This document shows, piece by piece, positions 37,772 through 45,614 of a DNA stretch of 64,000 nucleotides. The stretch's first letter is position 1; every line of letters starts with the position of its first letter. The DNA lies in contig NZ_JACIDB010000003.1 of NCBI RefSeq assembly GCF_014196115.1, positions 310,001-374,000 of the forward strand, read 5' to 3'. The translations under genes were made by a program, and so were the position numbers. The notes below the pieces were generated by a model. The model did no database searches. It had not been told where the DNA came from and saw only the letters and a list, made by a program, of their open reading frames with translations. The stretch is from Sphingomonas aquatilis. Lineage in GTDB: Bacteria; Pseudomonadota; Alphaproteobacteria; Sphingomonadales; Sphingomonadaceae.

Positions 37772-38419
37772 TTACGGTTCGTGTTCGGGCGGCGGGTGCG
37801 GGCGGTAATCGTCGATGTCGATCAGGTCCGCCTCGACATCGGTGTCGGTGATCGCCTCCATCGCCGGTCCGAAGCCCATCGCGCGCACGGCGAGATGATG
37901 CGCCCGCAGGTTCGCCGCATCGCGTGAATCGAACAGCCCCGGATTGAGGTGCCGCAGCAGGAACATCAGCATCCGGTCCGACGGCCGGCAGATTTCGGCG
38001 GCGATGCGGCCTTCGCGCCAGACGACCTGCGGCGTACCGCTGATCGCGCGCTCCATCGCGACGCTGAGCAATCGGCCGCTGGCCCGCATCATCGCGGCAT
38101 CCCACGCCTTGGCAAAGGCCGCGCCCTTCGGATGGTTGCGCAGGCGATAGGCGGAGCGCGGCGTGATGTCCGCCATCTCGGCCGCTTCGGTGACGCGGCC
38201 GGTGTTGGCCAGCGTGTTGAGGAAGATGCGCTGGCGTTCCGCGGTCCAGCCGTCGTGGCGACGGCGCAGCTCGACGGTCAGGCGATCCTCGACGATCTCG
38301 CGCGGCGCGCGGGGCGGGGGTTTGCGCTTGGGCCGGCGATAGGACGGTGGGTCGAAGGCGTTGTCGTCCGCATGCGAGCGCGGGATGGGGCCGGGATCGT
38401 CGTCGGGGAAGGATGACAT
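37772..38419 (-). CDS. HTH-containing protein of unknown function
   Basis: About 215 residues starting MSSFPDDDPGPIPRSHADD. After a proline- and basic-rich tail comes a helix-turn-helix-like segment, FLNTLANTGRVTEAAEMADITPRSAYRLRNHPKG, similar in style to phage terminase small-subunit or insertion-element HTH domains, followed by FAKAWDAAMMRASGRLLSVAMERAISG. The C-terminal tail is acidic. ATG 38419 is preferred because the open frame further upstream looks non-coding. Probably a DNA-binding protein; role unknown. Confidence 0.7.
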   Translation of the reverse strand: MSSFPDDDPGPIPRSHADDNAFDPPSYRRPKRKPPPRAPREIVEDRLTVELRRRHDGWTAERQRIFLNTLANTGRVTEAAEMADITPRSAYRLRNHPKGAAFAKAWDAAMMRASGRLLSVAMERAISGTPQVVWREGRIAAEICRPSDRMLMFLLRHLNPGLFDSRDAANLRAHHLAVRAMGFGPAMEAITDTDVEADLIDIDDYRPHPPPEHEP

Positions 38420-38497
38420 ACACGATGCTCCTGTTCGAGGAGCCGATCCAGCTACGCGCGATCGGGCGTGTAGGACAGGGGGCGTCGTGGGACGCAG

Positions 38498-38523
38498 GAA
38501 AAGCCGCCATCGGTCAGCGGCTT
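38498..38523 (-). terminator. Intrinsic terminator of the small membrane protein gene
   Basis: On the minus strand AAGCCGC-(9)-GCGGCTT followed by TTCC (T-run of four in total). It lies about 75 bases after the stop of the gene at 38596. Confidence 0.65.
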
Positions 38524-38595
38524 GGCCGGGCGGCGGGCGCGGTGCGATCCAACAGGCCATGCCGGACTGCCGCGGCGCAGCCCCGGTGCGCGCGA

Positions 38596-38781
38596 TCAGG
38601 GGGCGAGCAGGTTGGCGACGGCGGCGACGTCGGCGGCATTGGCGCTGGTGGCCGTCGCATCGGTGGCGGCGCCGTTGCCGGCGGGCGCCGATCCGGCGAC
38701 GTCATAGGCGAACCACAGGACGCCGCCCGCCCAGAGCAGCGCCGCCCAGCGGCTGCGGAAGAGGCGCGGGTTGGGGAGCAT
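38596..38781 (-). CDS. Small single-span membrane protein
   Basis: 61 residues: basic start MLPNPRLFRSRW, one membrane helix (AALLWAGGVLWFAYDVAGS), then an Ala/Thr/Asn-rich tail ending ADVAAVANLLAP. GC-rich third positions and a terminator downstream support it. Divergent from the exbD-like gene. No family recognised. Confidence 0.6.
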   Translation of the reverse strand: MLPNPRLFRSRWAALLWAGGVLWFAYDVAGSAPAGNGAATDATATSANAADVAAVANLLAP

Positions 38782-38899
38782 CGCACCAGTCTGGCCCGGC
38801 CCGTGTTGCCGGACGGTTGCGGGGGAGGGTTAATCGCCGTCCTTGACGACGGACAGGCATCGTGATGGTCTACCATCACATCGATAAGGAGACGTCAGG

Positions 38900-39325
38900 A
38901 TGCCACGCAAGCGTGCCTTCTCCGCCCCGGCCGGCGCCGCCTTTGACGCGCCGCTGTCCGACCTCAACATCACGCCGCTGATCGACGTGATGCTGGTGTT
39001 GCTGGTGATGATGATCCTGACGTTGCCGACGGTGCTGCACAAAGTGCCGATCGACCTGCCGCAGGGCAAGGCACCGCCGTCCGAAACCGTGACGCACCCG
39101 CTGGTGCTGGCGCGCGACGGCACGGTGACGCTGGATGGCGTGGGCCTGAGCGACGCCGGCATGCCCGCGCGGTTCAAGGCCCTGGACGCCGACCCCAAGG
39201 CGCTGCTGGTGATGCGCACCGACCCGGAGGCGCGCTACGCCCGGTTCGACGCGGTGCTCGCCGAGGTGAAGCGCGCGGGGATCACGCGGCTGGGGTTCGC
39301 GGGGAATGAGGCGATGGTGGAGTGA
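38900..39325 (+). CDS. exbD: ExbD/TolR-type biopolymer transport protein
   Basis: 141 residues: short cytoplasmic tail, one membrane helix with the conserved proton-path aspartate in LSDLNITPLIDVMLVLLVMM, and a periplasmic domain ending AEVKRAGITRLGFAG. ExbD/TolR works with an ExbB/TolQ motor to energise TonB or Tol; no such partner is adjacent, so it is an orphan copy here. AAGGAGA precedes the ATG. Confidence 0.88.
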   Translation: MPRKRAFSAPAGAAFDAPLSDLNITPLIDVMLVLLVMMILTLPTVLHKVPIDLPQGKAPPSETVTHPLVLARDGTVTLDGVGLSDAGMPARFKALDADPKALLVMRTDPEARYARFDAVLAEVKRAGITRLGFAGNEAMVE

Positions 39326-39371
39326 GGGCGCGGGTCTTACATTGCAGCTGCGGATGAGGTATCCTTCTAGC

Positions 39372-39545
39372 ATGGCATCCGTGGTCGATCAGCGCGACAA
39401 ACTCGACGCCGAACCGGTCGCGACCGAGTCCGGGTACGACGCGTGGAAGCGCGCCAAGATCGAGCGGGGGCTGGAGCAGAGCCGCGATCGCGCTGCGATG
39501 ATCCCGGTGGATCAGGTGCTGCGAAACCTCTCGCTTGAGGGTTAA
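39372..39545 (+). CDS. Antitoxin of a type II toxin–antitoxin pair
   Basis: 57 residues, MASVVDQRDKLDAEPVATESGYDAWKRAKIERGLEQSRDR then PVDQVLRNLSLEG. The E/K-rich helix with YDAWKRAKIERGL and the terminal VLRNL are typical of antitoxins encoded before ParE toxins (StbD/PHD-like or ParD-like tails). It overlaps the toxin gene by 11 bases, which is usual for such pairs. Upstream, GTATCCTTCTAGC provides no strong ribosome site. Confidence 0.7.
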   Translation: MASVVDQRDKLDAEPVATESGYDAWKRAKIERGLEQSRDRAAMIPVDQVLRNLSLEG

Positions 39546-39822
39546 CTTCACGCCGCAAGCGCAGGATGACCTTCAGGCGATCCGCGACTGGATCGCTGAA
39601 GACGATCGCGCCGCAGCGGATCGAGTGGTCAGCCGGATCGCGCAGACGGCGATGATGTTCGGGCAGTTTCCGTTTCTAGGTCGTGTCGGTCAGGTGGACG
39701 GAACGCGGGAGTTTTCGGTCGTCGGCCTGCCCTATCTGATCGTGTACGCCATCGCCTCGGAAAGCGAGATCGATGTGCTGACCGTGCTGCATACGCGGCG
39801 GCGGTATCCGCCGCTGGCTTAG
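39535..39822 (+). CDS. ParE/RelE-superfamily toxin
   Basis: 95 residues from a TTG start: MRVNFTPQAQDDLQAIRDWIAEDDRAAADRVVSRI, a ParE-like pair of helices, then LGRVGQVDGTREFSVVGLPYLIVYAI and VLTVLHTRRRYPPLA, the closing strand of the fold. ParE members inhibit gyrase and RelE members cleave mRNA; the RREYP-type end here fits the ParE side but the target is not certain. Forms a two-gene module with the overlapping antitoxin. Confidence 0.85.
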   Translation: MRVNFTPQAQDDLQAIRDWIAEDDRAAADRVVSRIAQTAMMFGQFPFLGRVGQVDGTREFSVVGLPYLIVYAIASESEIDVLTVLHTRRRYPPLA

Positions 39823-39981
39823 CGTGATTAGAGTCGGCGACGAATGAAGAGGTAAGCGCAGGTTAGGGCGGCGTTACGCCTACTTTACGTGCCTGTTGCA
39901 AAATGCTCCGATCTTCATGTCCTCTAAGCACGTTTGTATTAAGTGCCGCTTTGATATCAGGCGATAAGTATTCTTCGCGCG

Positions 39982-40629
39982 TTAAGCTGCAATTGACTTA
40001 TGCCGCTTTGCTCTATTTCTTTCTACTAATTTTGGCAGAGTGAATACATATGTGAGAAAAGCCTCGGCAAACTTTTGCATTGCAGCAACATCATCATGCG
40101 TCTCTGGTGTTTCATCATGAACCGCATCATTGCCTTCCAAGCGAATTTCGTGAGCCCACTCGCCCATGGCCGGTGTTAGATGACCAGCAGTGACAAGTAG
40201 TTCGATTCGCTTGAAAAGCGTTGCTGTCCGTGCTTCGGGGCTGATTAATTTCGTTGCTACGTCTAACGACTTTCTAAACATGGCTCCGGCAGCATCCCAT
40301 CGTTGAGCTGCCTGATTTTCCATGGCCTGCTGATAATAGTGCTCAACGTTTTCAGGAACATCGGCAAGCGTATAGGATGCGATGCTCGGCCATGTAGCCA
40401 ATATTTTAAAACGGGTGCCCGGATAATGACTCACATATTGAGTCACATCCGGGTGTGCAGACGAACCAATATCAAGTGATAAAATTAGTAGCCCGTTGGC
40501 GCATACGCGGCAAACGCTAACAATATTTGCGTGGGCCCCACTAATCGTTGATGGCCACTGGCCAAGCATTCTGAATCCAGCAAGCTTGGTATTGCAGTGC
40601 GGACAGTCGTGCTGAAGCTCAGTGGACAT
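39982..40629 (-). CDS. DUF4145 domain protein (zinc-ribbon N terminus)
   Basis: 215 residues: an N-terminal CPHC..CRVC zinc-ribbon (residues ~10–45), then a helical DUF4145 region with RSLDVATKLISP, WAHEIRLEGNDAVHDETPE and a final helix. The catalytic-like EIRLEGNDAVHD signature is the strongest DUF4145 mark. DUF4145 proteins are often met in restriction or defence neighbourhoods, with no established biochemistry. It starts six bases after the nrdB stop in the same direction, but has clearly lower GC and different codon use, so it was probably acquired. Confidence 0.8.
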   Translation of the reverse strand: MSTELQHDCPHCNTKLAGFRMLGQWPSTISGAHANIVSVCRVCANGLLILSLDIGSSAHPDVTQYVSHYPGTRFKILATWPSIASYTLADVPENVEHYYQQAMENQAAQRWDAAGAMFRKSLDVATKLISPEARTATLFKRIELLVTAGHLTPAMGEWAHEIRLEGNDAVHDETPETHDDVAAMQKFAEAFLTYVFTLPKLVERNRAKRHKSIAA

Positions 40630-40635
40630 CTTGAT

Positions 40636-41697
40636 TCACTCCGCCGCCACACCAGCCCGCGAGAACATGTCGCCGCCGTCCAGCAGCCCCAGATCCTCGT
40701 TCGCCGGCTTGACCGCCTTGGCCTTCTGGCGCTTGTCGAAGCTGTCCCAGACGTCGTTCCACTGGCCCTTGGTCGCGGCCTTCGAATATTCGGTCGCGCG
40801 GGTTTCGAAGAAGTTGGCGTGCTCGACGCCGTTGAGCAGCGGGGCGAGCCAGGGCAGGGGGTGTTCGTCGATCATGTAGATCGGCTTCAGGCCGAGCTGG
40901 CCCAGGCGCCAGTCCGCGATGTAGCGGATGTACTTCTTGATCTCCTTGGGCGTCATGCCGTTGACCGGGCCCATTTCGAACGCGAGGTCGATGAAATTGT
41001 CCTCGAGCCGGATCGTAGTCTGGCAGACGTCGGCGATATCGTCCTTCACCGCCTTGGTCAGGCACTGACGTTCCTTCACGAAGGTGTGGAACATCTTGAT
41101 GATGCCTTCGCAGTGCAGGGACTCGTCGCGCACCGACCAGCTGACGATCTGGCCCATGCCCTTCATCTTGTTGAAGCGCGGGAAGTTCATCAGCATCGCG
41201 AAGCTGGCGAACAGCTGCACGCCTTCGGTGAAGCCGCCGAACATGGCGAGCGTGCGGGCGATGTCCTCGTCGCTGTCGACGCCGAAGTTCTGCATGTAAT
41301 CATGCTTTTCCTTCATCTCGGCATATTCGAGGAAGGCGCCGTACTCGCTCTCGGGCATGCCGATCGTGTCGAGCAGGTGGCTGTAGGCGGCGATGTGGAC
41401 CGTCTCCATGTTGCTGAACGCGGTCAGCATCATCTTGATCTCGGTCGGCTTGAACACGCGGCCGTATTTCTCGTGGTAGCAATCCTGCACCTCGACGTCC
41501 GCCTGCGTGAAGAAGCGGAAGATCTGCGTCAGCAGGTTGCGCTCGTGATCGGTCAGCTTCTGCGCCCAGTCGCGGCAATCCTCACCCAACGGCACCTCTT
41601 CGGGGAGCCAGTGGAGCTGCTGCTGACGCTTCCAGAATTCGAACGCCCAGGGGTATTCGAACGGCTTGTACTGCTTGGAGGCTTGGAGGAGGGACAT
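40636..41697 (-). CDS. nrdB: Ribonucleotide reductase beta subunit
   Basis: Radical-generating small subunit of aerobic class I ribonucleotide reductase. About 353 residues starting MSLLQASKQYKPFEYPWAFEFWKRQQQLHW. Di-iron ligands can be followed in ETVHIAAYSHLLD, FASFAMLMNF and VRDESLHCEG; the C terminus is acidic-to-hydrophobic as needed for docking to NrdA. ATG 41697 follows GGAG. Two tiny membrane genes sit upstream in the same direction and a DUF4145 gene just downstream. The nrdA gene is 1.5 kb away in the same orientation, so they are not one operon. Confidence 0.95.
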   Translation of the reverse strand: MSLLQASKQYKPFEYPWAFEFWKRQQQLHWLPEEVPLGEDCRDWAQKLTDHERNLLTQIFRFFTQADVEVQDCYHEKYGRVFKPTEIKMMLTAFSNMETVHIAAYSHLLDTIGMPESEYGAFLEYAEMKEKHDYMQNFGVDSDEDIARTLAMFGGFTEGVQLFASFAMLMNFPRFNKMKGMGQIVSWSVRDESLHCEGIIKMFHTFVKERQCLTKAVKDDIADVCQTTIRLEDNFIDLAFEMGPVNGMTPKEIKKYIRYIADWRLGQLGLKPIYMIDEHPLPWLAPLLNGVEHANFFETRATEYSKAATKGQWNDVWDSFDKRQKAKAVKPANEDLGLLDGGDMFSRAGVAAE

Positions 41698-41719
41698 GGG
41701 GTTACTCCGGGATAAGCGA

Positions 41720-41983
41720 TTAGAAATAATGGAAAGTGTGAAGGTAGAAAAGGCAGACAAGGAGGGTCACGATCGGCGCGGTAATGACCGCGCGGCGACC
41801 GCGGGCATTGATCTGCGCGACGGTGAGATGTCGGGGTAGCAGGCCAGGGCCGGGGCCTGAGAACAGTCCACCGAGCGGGGCATTTGCCCACGGGTTCTGG
41901 TCAAGCCGGCTCCAGCGATAGCCGTCGATCGTTTTGGCGACGCCGATCGTGACGATGAACGGCAGCATGAACAGGGCGCTCAT
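41720..41983 (-). CDS. Small membrane protein upstream of nrdB
   Basis: 87 residues from MSALFMLPFIVTIGVAKTIDGYRW to a final hydrophobic helix VITAPIVTLLVCLFYLHTFHYF. Two membrane segments with a polar middle (DQNPWANAPLGG). It overlaps the gene above it (ATGA) and ends 22 bases before nrdB. No known family that I can name. Confidence 0.65.
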   Translation of the reverse strand: MSALFMLPFIVTIGVAKTIDGYRWSRLDQNPWANAPLGGLFSGPGPGLLPRHLTVAQINARGRRAVITAPIVTLLVCLFYLHTFHYF

Positions 41984-42180
41984 CCGTGCGCGCTCCATTG
42001 CCACATTGCATAGGCTGAAAAGCCGAGGACGATGCCGCCGGCGACCATCATGATGCCGGCCATGCGATAGACGTAGACGCGCGCCGGGCCCTGGGGCGTG
42101 CGCAGCTGGAGCAGCAGCCACAGGCCGGCGAGGCCTAGCACCGCGGCGACGGCGAACATGATGAGGCTCTCGCGCGGCAT
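41980..42180 (-). CDS. Small two-span membrane protein
   Basis: 66 residues: MPRESLIMFAVAAVLGLAGLWLLLQLRTPQG, a short loop, then RMAGIMMVAGGIVLGFSAYAMWQW. Its stop overlaps the start of the next gene (ATGA), so the two are translationally coupled upstream of nrdB. Unknown function. Confidence 0.65.
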   Translation of the reverse strand: MPRESLIMFAVAAVLGLAGLWLLLQLRTPQGPARVYVYRMAGIMMVAGGIVLGFSAYAMWQWSAHG

Positions 42181-42254
42181 CAGTGCTGCGCCTCCGATGC
42201 ATCCATTTGGAACACGGGTCGTTTCACCGCCGAACCCAAGCCAGGAGACGCATG

Positions 42255-42503
42255 ATGCACGATCACAGCAACATCAAGGAACATATGAAGGTCATCGGCG
42301 CGGACGGCGTCCACGTCGGCACCGTCGACCATGTCGAAGGCGAGCGCATCAAGCTCACCAAGAACGACAGCCCCAGCACCGAAGACGGGCAGGGCGCCAA
42401 GCACCATTACCTGCCGGCCGGCCTGGTCGCCGAGATCGAAGGCGACACGGTGCGCCTGTCGGCCACCGCGCAGAACGCCCAGGACATGTTCGAAGAGGCG
42501 TGA
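42255..42503 (+). CDS. DUF2171 domain protein
   Basis: About 82 residues: MHDHSNIKEHMKVIGADGVHVGTVDHVEGERIKLTKND, then HHYLPAGLVAEIEGDTVRLSATAQ. This is the DUF2171 fold, a small beta-barrel similar to PRC-barrel domains, of unknown function and often stress-linked. ATG 42255 has GGAG seven bases upstream; ATG 42252 is an alternative. It is oriented against the nrdB operon. Confidence 0.85.
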   Translation: MHDHSNIKEHMKVIGADGVHVGTVDHVEGERIKLTKNDSPSTEDGQGAKHHYLPAGLVAEIEGDTVRLSATAQNAQDMFEEA

Positions 42504-42510
42504 TGGGCCG

Positions 42511-42570
42511 TCTCCCTCTCCCGGCGGGAGAGGGAGGGAGCCGCCGTCAGGCGGCGGAAGGGTGAGGGTG
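42511..42570. repeat. Palindromic repeat, family S
   Basis: TCCCTCTCCCGGCGGGAGAGGGA hairpin followed by GCCGCCGTCAGGCGGC and AAGGGTGAGGGTG, between the DUF2171 and DUF559 stops. Confidence 0.85.
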
Positions 42571-42577
42571 GTGCCGC

Positions 42578-42994
42578 TCATGCGGTGCCGCCCTTTTTCT
42601 TTGGTGCGACACCCTCATCCTTCCGCGGCTTCGCCGCTCCTTCCTTCTCCCGGAGGGAGAAGGAGATGTGTTCGATCACGCCGTCGAGATTGGTCATCAC
42701 GTCCGTGTTCGAGACGCGGATCGTTCTGTAGCCTTCACGGGCCATGAAACCTGCGCGGGACGCGTCTGAGCCTTCCGCGCCGGCGTGGGTGTCGCCGTCG
42801 ACCTCGATGACCAGCTTTTCGGAAAAGCACAGCATGTCGGCGTAGAAAGGTCCCAGCGGCGCCTGGTGGCGCCATTTCAGATGCGGATAGGCGTTGCGGA
42901 GCGCGCGGAGCAGGTGGCGTTCGGGCTCGGGGGCATTGCGGCGTAGGTTTCGGGCGCGTTGGACGGTGCCGGACGGTGCGTCTTCGTATCGCAT
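42578..42994 (-). CDS. DUF559 (Vsr-like fold) endonuclease-type protein
   Basis: 138 residues. The core has RNLRRNAPEPERHLLRALR, WRHQAPLGPFYADMLC and LVIEVDGDTHAG, matching the DUF559 PD-(D/E)XK-like nuclease family, followed by YRTIRVSNTDVM. The last ~30 residues (SLREKEGAAKPRKDEG and beyond) are encoded by a dispersed repeat copy (42611–42665) that has run into the gene, so the tail is not part of the fold. Upstream lies another repeat cluster. Biological target unknown. Confidence 0.82.
   Translation of the reverse strand: MRYEDAPSGTVQRARNLRRNAPEPERHLLRALRNAYPHLKWRHQAPLGPFYADMLCFSEKLVIEVDGDTHAGAEGSDASRAGFMAREGYRTIRVSNTDVMTNLDGVIEHISFSLREKEGAAKPRKDEGVAPKKKGGTA
42611..42665. repeat. Palindromic repeat, family S (inside the DUF559 3' end)
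   Basis: CACCCTCATCCTTCCGCGGC..CGCTCCTTCC and the hairpin TTCTCCCGGAGGGAGAA, inverted relative to the copy at 42511–42570. It encodes the C-terminal tail of the DUF559 protein. Confidence 0.75.
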
Positions 42995-42996
42995 GT

Positions 42997-43129
42997 CACC
43001 CTCACCCTTCCGCGCCCTGACGGGCGCTCCCTCCCTCTCCCAGGGGGAGAGGGAATTGGCGGCACCTCACCCCTCTCCCCCCGGGAGAGGGAGGGGCCCG
43101 CCCGCGTCAGCGGGTGGGAGGGTGAGGGC
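42997..43129. repeat. Double palindromic repeat, family S
   Basis: Two units in opposite orientation: CACCCTCACCCTTCCGCGCC..TCCCTCTCCC and CTCTCCCCCCGGGAGAGGGA..GGGAGGGTGAGGGC, filling the nrdA–DUF559 gap. Same elements as the copies at 42511 and 42611. Confidence 0.85.
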
Positions 43130-43239
43130 AGCCCTTCGCCGGCTACCCCACGCCGTCAGACATCGTCGGCTCATGCCGACGCTGCTGCCCGCCGTGGCGA
43201 GTCTTCGAATGGCTTACGCCATCCGAAGCCGCCCACACC

Positions 43240-45150
43240 TCACTGACACGCCAGGCACTCGTCATAGTCCGTCGTCTCGCCGATCTCGAACTTCGGCGCG
43301 GCGATGGTGTTGTCCGCTTCCACGCCGCCCGATCCAGCGAAGCCCGCGCGCTGCACGCTCTTCGAGCGCAGATAGTAGAGCGACTTGATGCCGAGCTCCC
43401 AGGCGCGGAAGTGGAGCATCAGGAGGTCCCACTTCTCGACGTCCGCCGGGATGAACAGGTTCAGCGACTGCGCCTGATCGATATAGGGCGTGCGGTCGCC
43501 GGCGAGTTCGAGCAGCCAGCGCTGGTCGATTTCGAAGCTGGTCTTGTAGCAGTCCTTCTCTTCCACCGACAGGAAGTCGAGGTGCTGGACCGAACCGCCG
43601 TGTTCGAGGATCGAATTCCACACCGCGTCGCTGTTCTTGGATTTCTCCTTGAGCAGCTTTTCCAGATACGGGTTCTTGACCGAGAAGCTGCCCGACAGCG
43701 TCTTGTGCGTGTAGATGTTCGCCGGGATCGGCTCGATGCAGGCGCTGGTGCCGCCGCAGATGATGCTGATCGACGCGGTCGGCGCGATCGCCATCTTGCA
43801 GCTGAACCGCTCCATCACGCCGACGTCGGCGGCGTCGGGGCAAGGCCCGCGCTCGGCGGCGAGCGTCATCGACGCCTGGTTCACCTGCGCGCTGATGTGC
43901 TTGAAGATGCGCAGGTTCCAGCTCTTCGCCATCGCGCCTTCGAACGGCAGGCCGCGCGCCTGGAGGAAGGAGTGGAAACCCATGACGCCGAGGCCGACCG
44001 AGCGTTCGCGTGCGGCGCTATAGGCGGCGCGTTCCATGCCCGGTTCGTGGCGGTCGATGTAATCCTGCAGCACGTTGTCGAGGAAGCGCATCACGTCTTC
44101 GATGAAGACCTTGTCGTCCTTCCACTCGTCCCACGTTTCGAGGTTGAGCGACGACAGGCAGCACACCGCGGTGCGATCGTTGCCGAGATGGTCGCGGCCG
44201 GTCGGCAGCGTGATTTCCGAGCACAGGTTCGACGTCGAGACCTTGAGGCCCAGGTCGCGGTGATGCTTGGGCATCGCCTTGTTCACGTGATCAGCGAAGA
44301 CGATGTACGGCTCACCCGTCTGCAGGCGGGTTTCGACCAGCTTCTGGAACAGCGAGCGCGCGTCGAGCGTCGCGCGGACGGTGCCGTCCTTGGGGCTGAG
44401 CAGATTCCATTCGCGGCCGTCGCGCACCGCTTCCATGAAGGCGTCGGTCAGCAGCACGCCGTGGTGTAGGTTCAGCGCCTTGCGGTTGAAGTCGCCGCTG
44501 GGTTTGCGGATTTCGAGGAATTCCTCGATCTCCGGATGGCTGACGTCGAGGTAGCAGGCGGCCGAACCGCGGCGCAGCGACCCTTGCGAAATCGCGAGCG
44601 TCAGGCTGTCCATCACGCGGACGAAGGGGATGATGCCGCTGGTCTTGCCGTTGAGGCCGACGGGTTCGCCGATGCCGCGCACGCTGCCCCAATAGGTGCC
44701 GATGCCGCCGCCGCGCGATGCGAGCCAGACGTTCTCGTTCCAGGTGTCGACGATGCCGTTCAGACTGTCGGGCACCGAATTGAGGTAGCAGCTGATCGGC
44801 AGGCCGCGCCCCGTGCCGCCGTTCGACAGCACCGGCGTCGCGGGCATGAACCACAAGCGGCTGATATAGTCATACAGGCGCTGCGCGTGCGCGGCATCGT
44901 CGGCATAGGCCGAGGCGACGCGGACGAAGAGGTCCTGATAGCTTTCGCCCGGCAGCAGGTAGCGATCGTTCAGCGTTTCCTTGCCGAAATCGGTCAGCAG
45001 CGCGTCGCGGCTATGGTCGACCTCGACGGGATAGGGGCGGGCGTGGATCGCCTTGCTGCCGCCATTCGCCTCTGCGGCGGGCGCCTCGGCGGCGACGGTG
45101 GCGTCGATCGTATCGGTCATGGCCTCACCCTGCGTGTCCCTGAAATCCAT
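43240..45150 (-). CDS. nrdA: Ribonucleotide reductase alpha subunit
   Basis: Catalytic large subunit of class I ribonucleotide reductase. 636 residues, without an N-terminal ATP-cone, so it is shorter than E. coli NrdA (761) and should lack that dATP switch. Motifs: NGGTGRGLPISCYLNS, NLCSEITLP (thiyl-radical loop), ERSVGLGVMGFHSF, PTASISIICGGTSACIEP and the redox C-terminal pair CLACQ. ATG 45150 (MDFRDTQGEAM) has AAGGGACGG upstream; ATG 45120 is an alternative. A perfect CCACAA-A-TTGTGG palindrome lies 190 bases upstream. Confidence 0.94.
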   Translation of the reverse strand: MDFRDTQGEAMTDTIDATVAAEAPAAEANGGSKAIHARPYPVEVDHSRDALLTDFGKETLNDRYLLPGESYQDLFVRVASAYADDAAHAQRLYDYISRLWFMPATPVLSNGGTGRGLPISCYLNSVPDSLNGIVDTWNENVWLASRGGGIGTYWGSVRGIGEPVGLNGKTSGIIPFVRVMDSLTLAISQGSLRRGSAACYLDVSHPEIEEFLEIRKPSGDFNRKALNLHHGVLLTDAFMEAVRDGREWNLLSPKDGTVRATLDARSLFQKLVETRLQTGEPYIVFADHVNKAMPKHHRDLGLKVSTSNLCSEITLPTGRDHLGNDRTAVCCLSSLNLETWDEWKDDKVFIEDVMRFLDNVLQDYIDRHEPGMERAAYSAARERSVGLGVMGFHSFLQARGLPFEGAMAKSWNLRIFKHISAQVNQASMTLAAERGPCPDAADVGVMERFSCKMAIAPTASISIICGGTSACIEPIPANIYTHKTLSGSFSVKNPYLEKLLKEKSKNSDAVWNSILEHGGSVQHLDFLSVEEKDCYKTSFEIDQRWLLELAGDRTPYIDQAQSLNLFIPADVEKWDLLMLHFRAWELGIKSLYYLRSKSVQRAGFAGSGGVEADNTIAAPKFEIGETTDYDECLACQ

Positions 45151-45338
45151 CGATTACCGTCCCTTGTTCCATACATGTTCGACTCGGGGCGACATGCACA
45201 GCATATCACCCGGGCGCCCCGATGGTGAGAACAAAAAGGGGTCGCGGTTCACGGCCGCATTGTGCCCCATGGCGAATCCGGCACGGGATGCCGCCATCGA
45301 TCTCTACCAGCGATTGGGTTCACCCCCGAACGCAACCC

Positions 45339-45351
45339 CCACAAATTGTGG
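45339..45351. promoter_or_regulatory. Perfect 13-bp palindrome between nrdA and the methyltransferase gene
   Basis: CCACAAATTGTGG in the 464-bp gap 45151–45614 between divergent genes. It could bind a dimeric repressor such as NrdR, but the arm spacing differs from the classical NrdR box. Apart from this and an open, poorly supported frame, I see no other element in the gap. Confidence 0.35.
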
Positions 45352-45614
45352 CAAAGCGTCGCCGCGGGCAAGAGGCTTAATGACGCGGCAGCCGTGGGGT
45401 TCCGGTGCGAACGGGGCGCGGCGGGCCGGTCGAGGGGCCGCGACGCGTGGACTTCCGCGGCTTCCGGAAAGTGCAAGCGGCGAGTGGCGGCATGAAAATT
45501 TTTTTAGCGGCCGAAGAGGCCAATTCGGACGCGATTCAACCCATGTCGTCCCGTCCGCCAAACATGAACGAAAGTTTCGTTGCGGCGGCCCGGGATACCG
45601 TCGAAGCCGCGGCG

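Noticed and set aside
42205..42230. GGAAC before the DUF2171 gene as an EcfG promoter
   Set aside because: CGTT occurs only six bases after GGAAC and nothing suitable lies at 16–17 bases.
42511..43129. CRISPR-like array between nrdA and nrdB
   Set aside because: The repeated units are palindromic, in mixed orientation, of unequal spacing and without uniform spacers; they are dispersed repeats.
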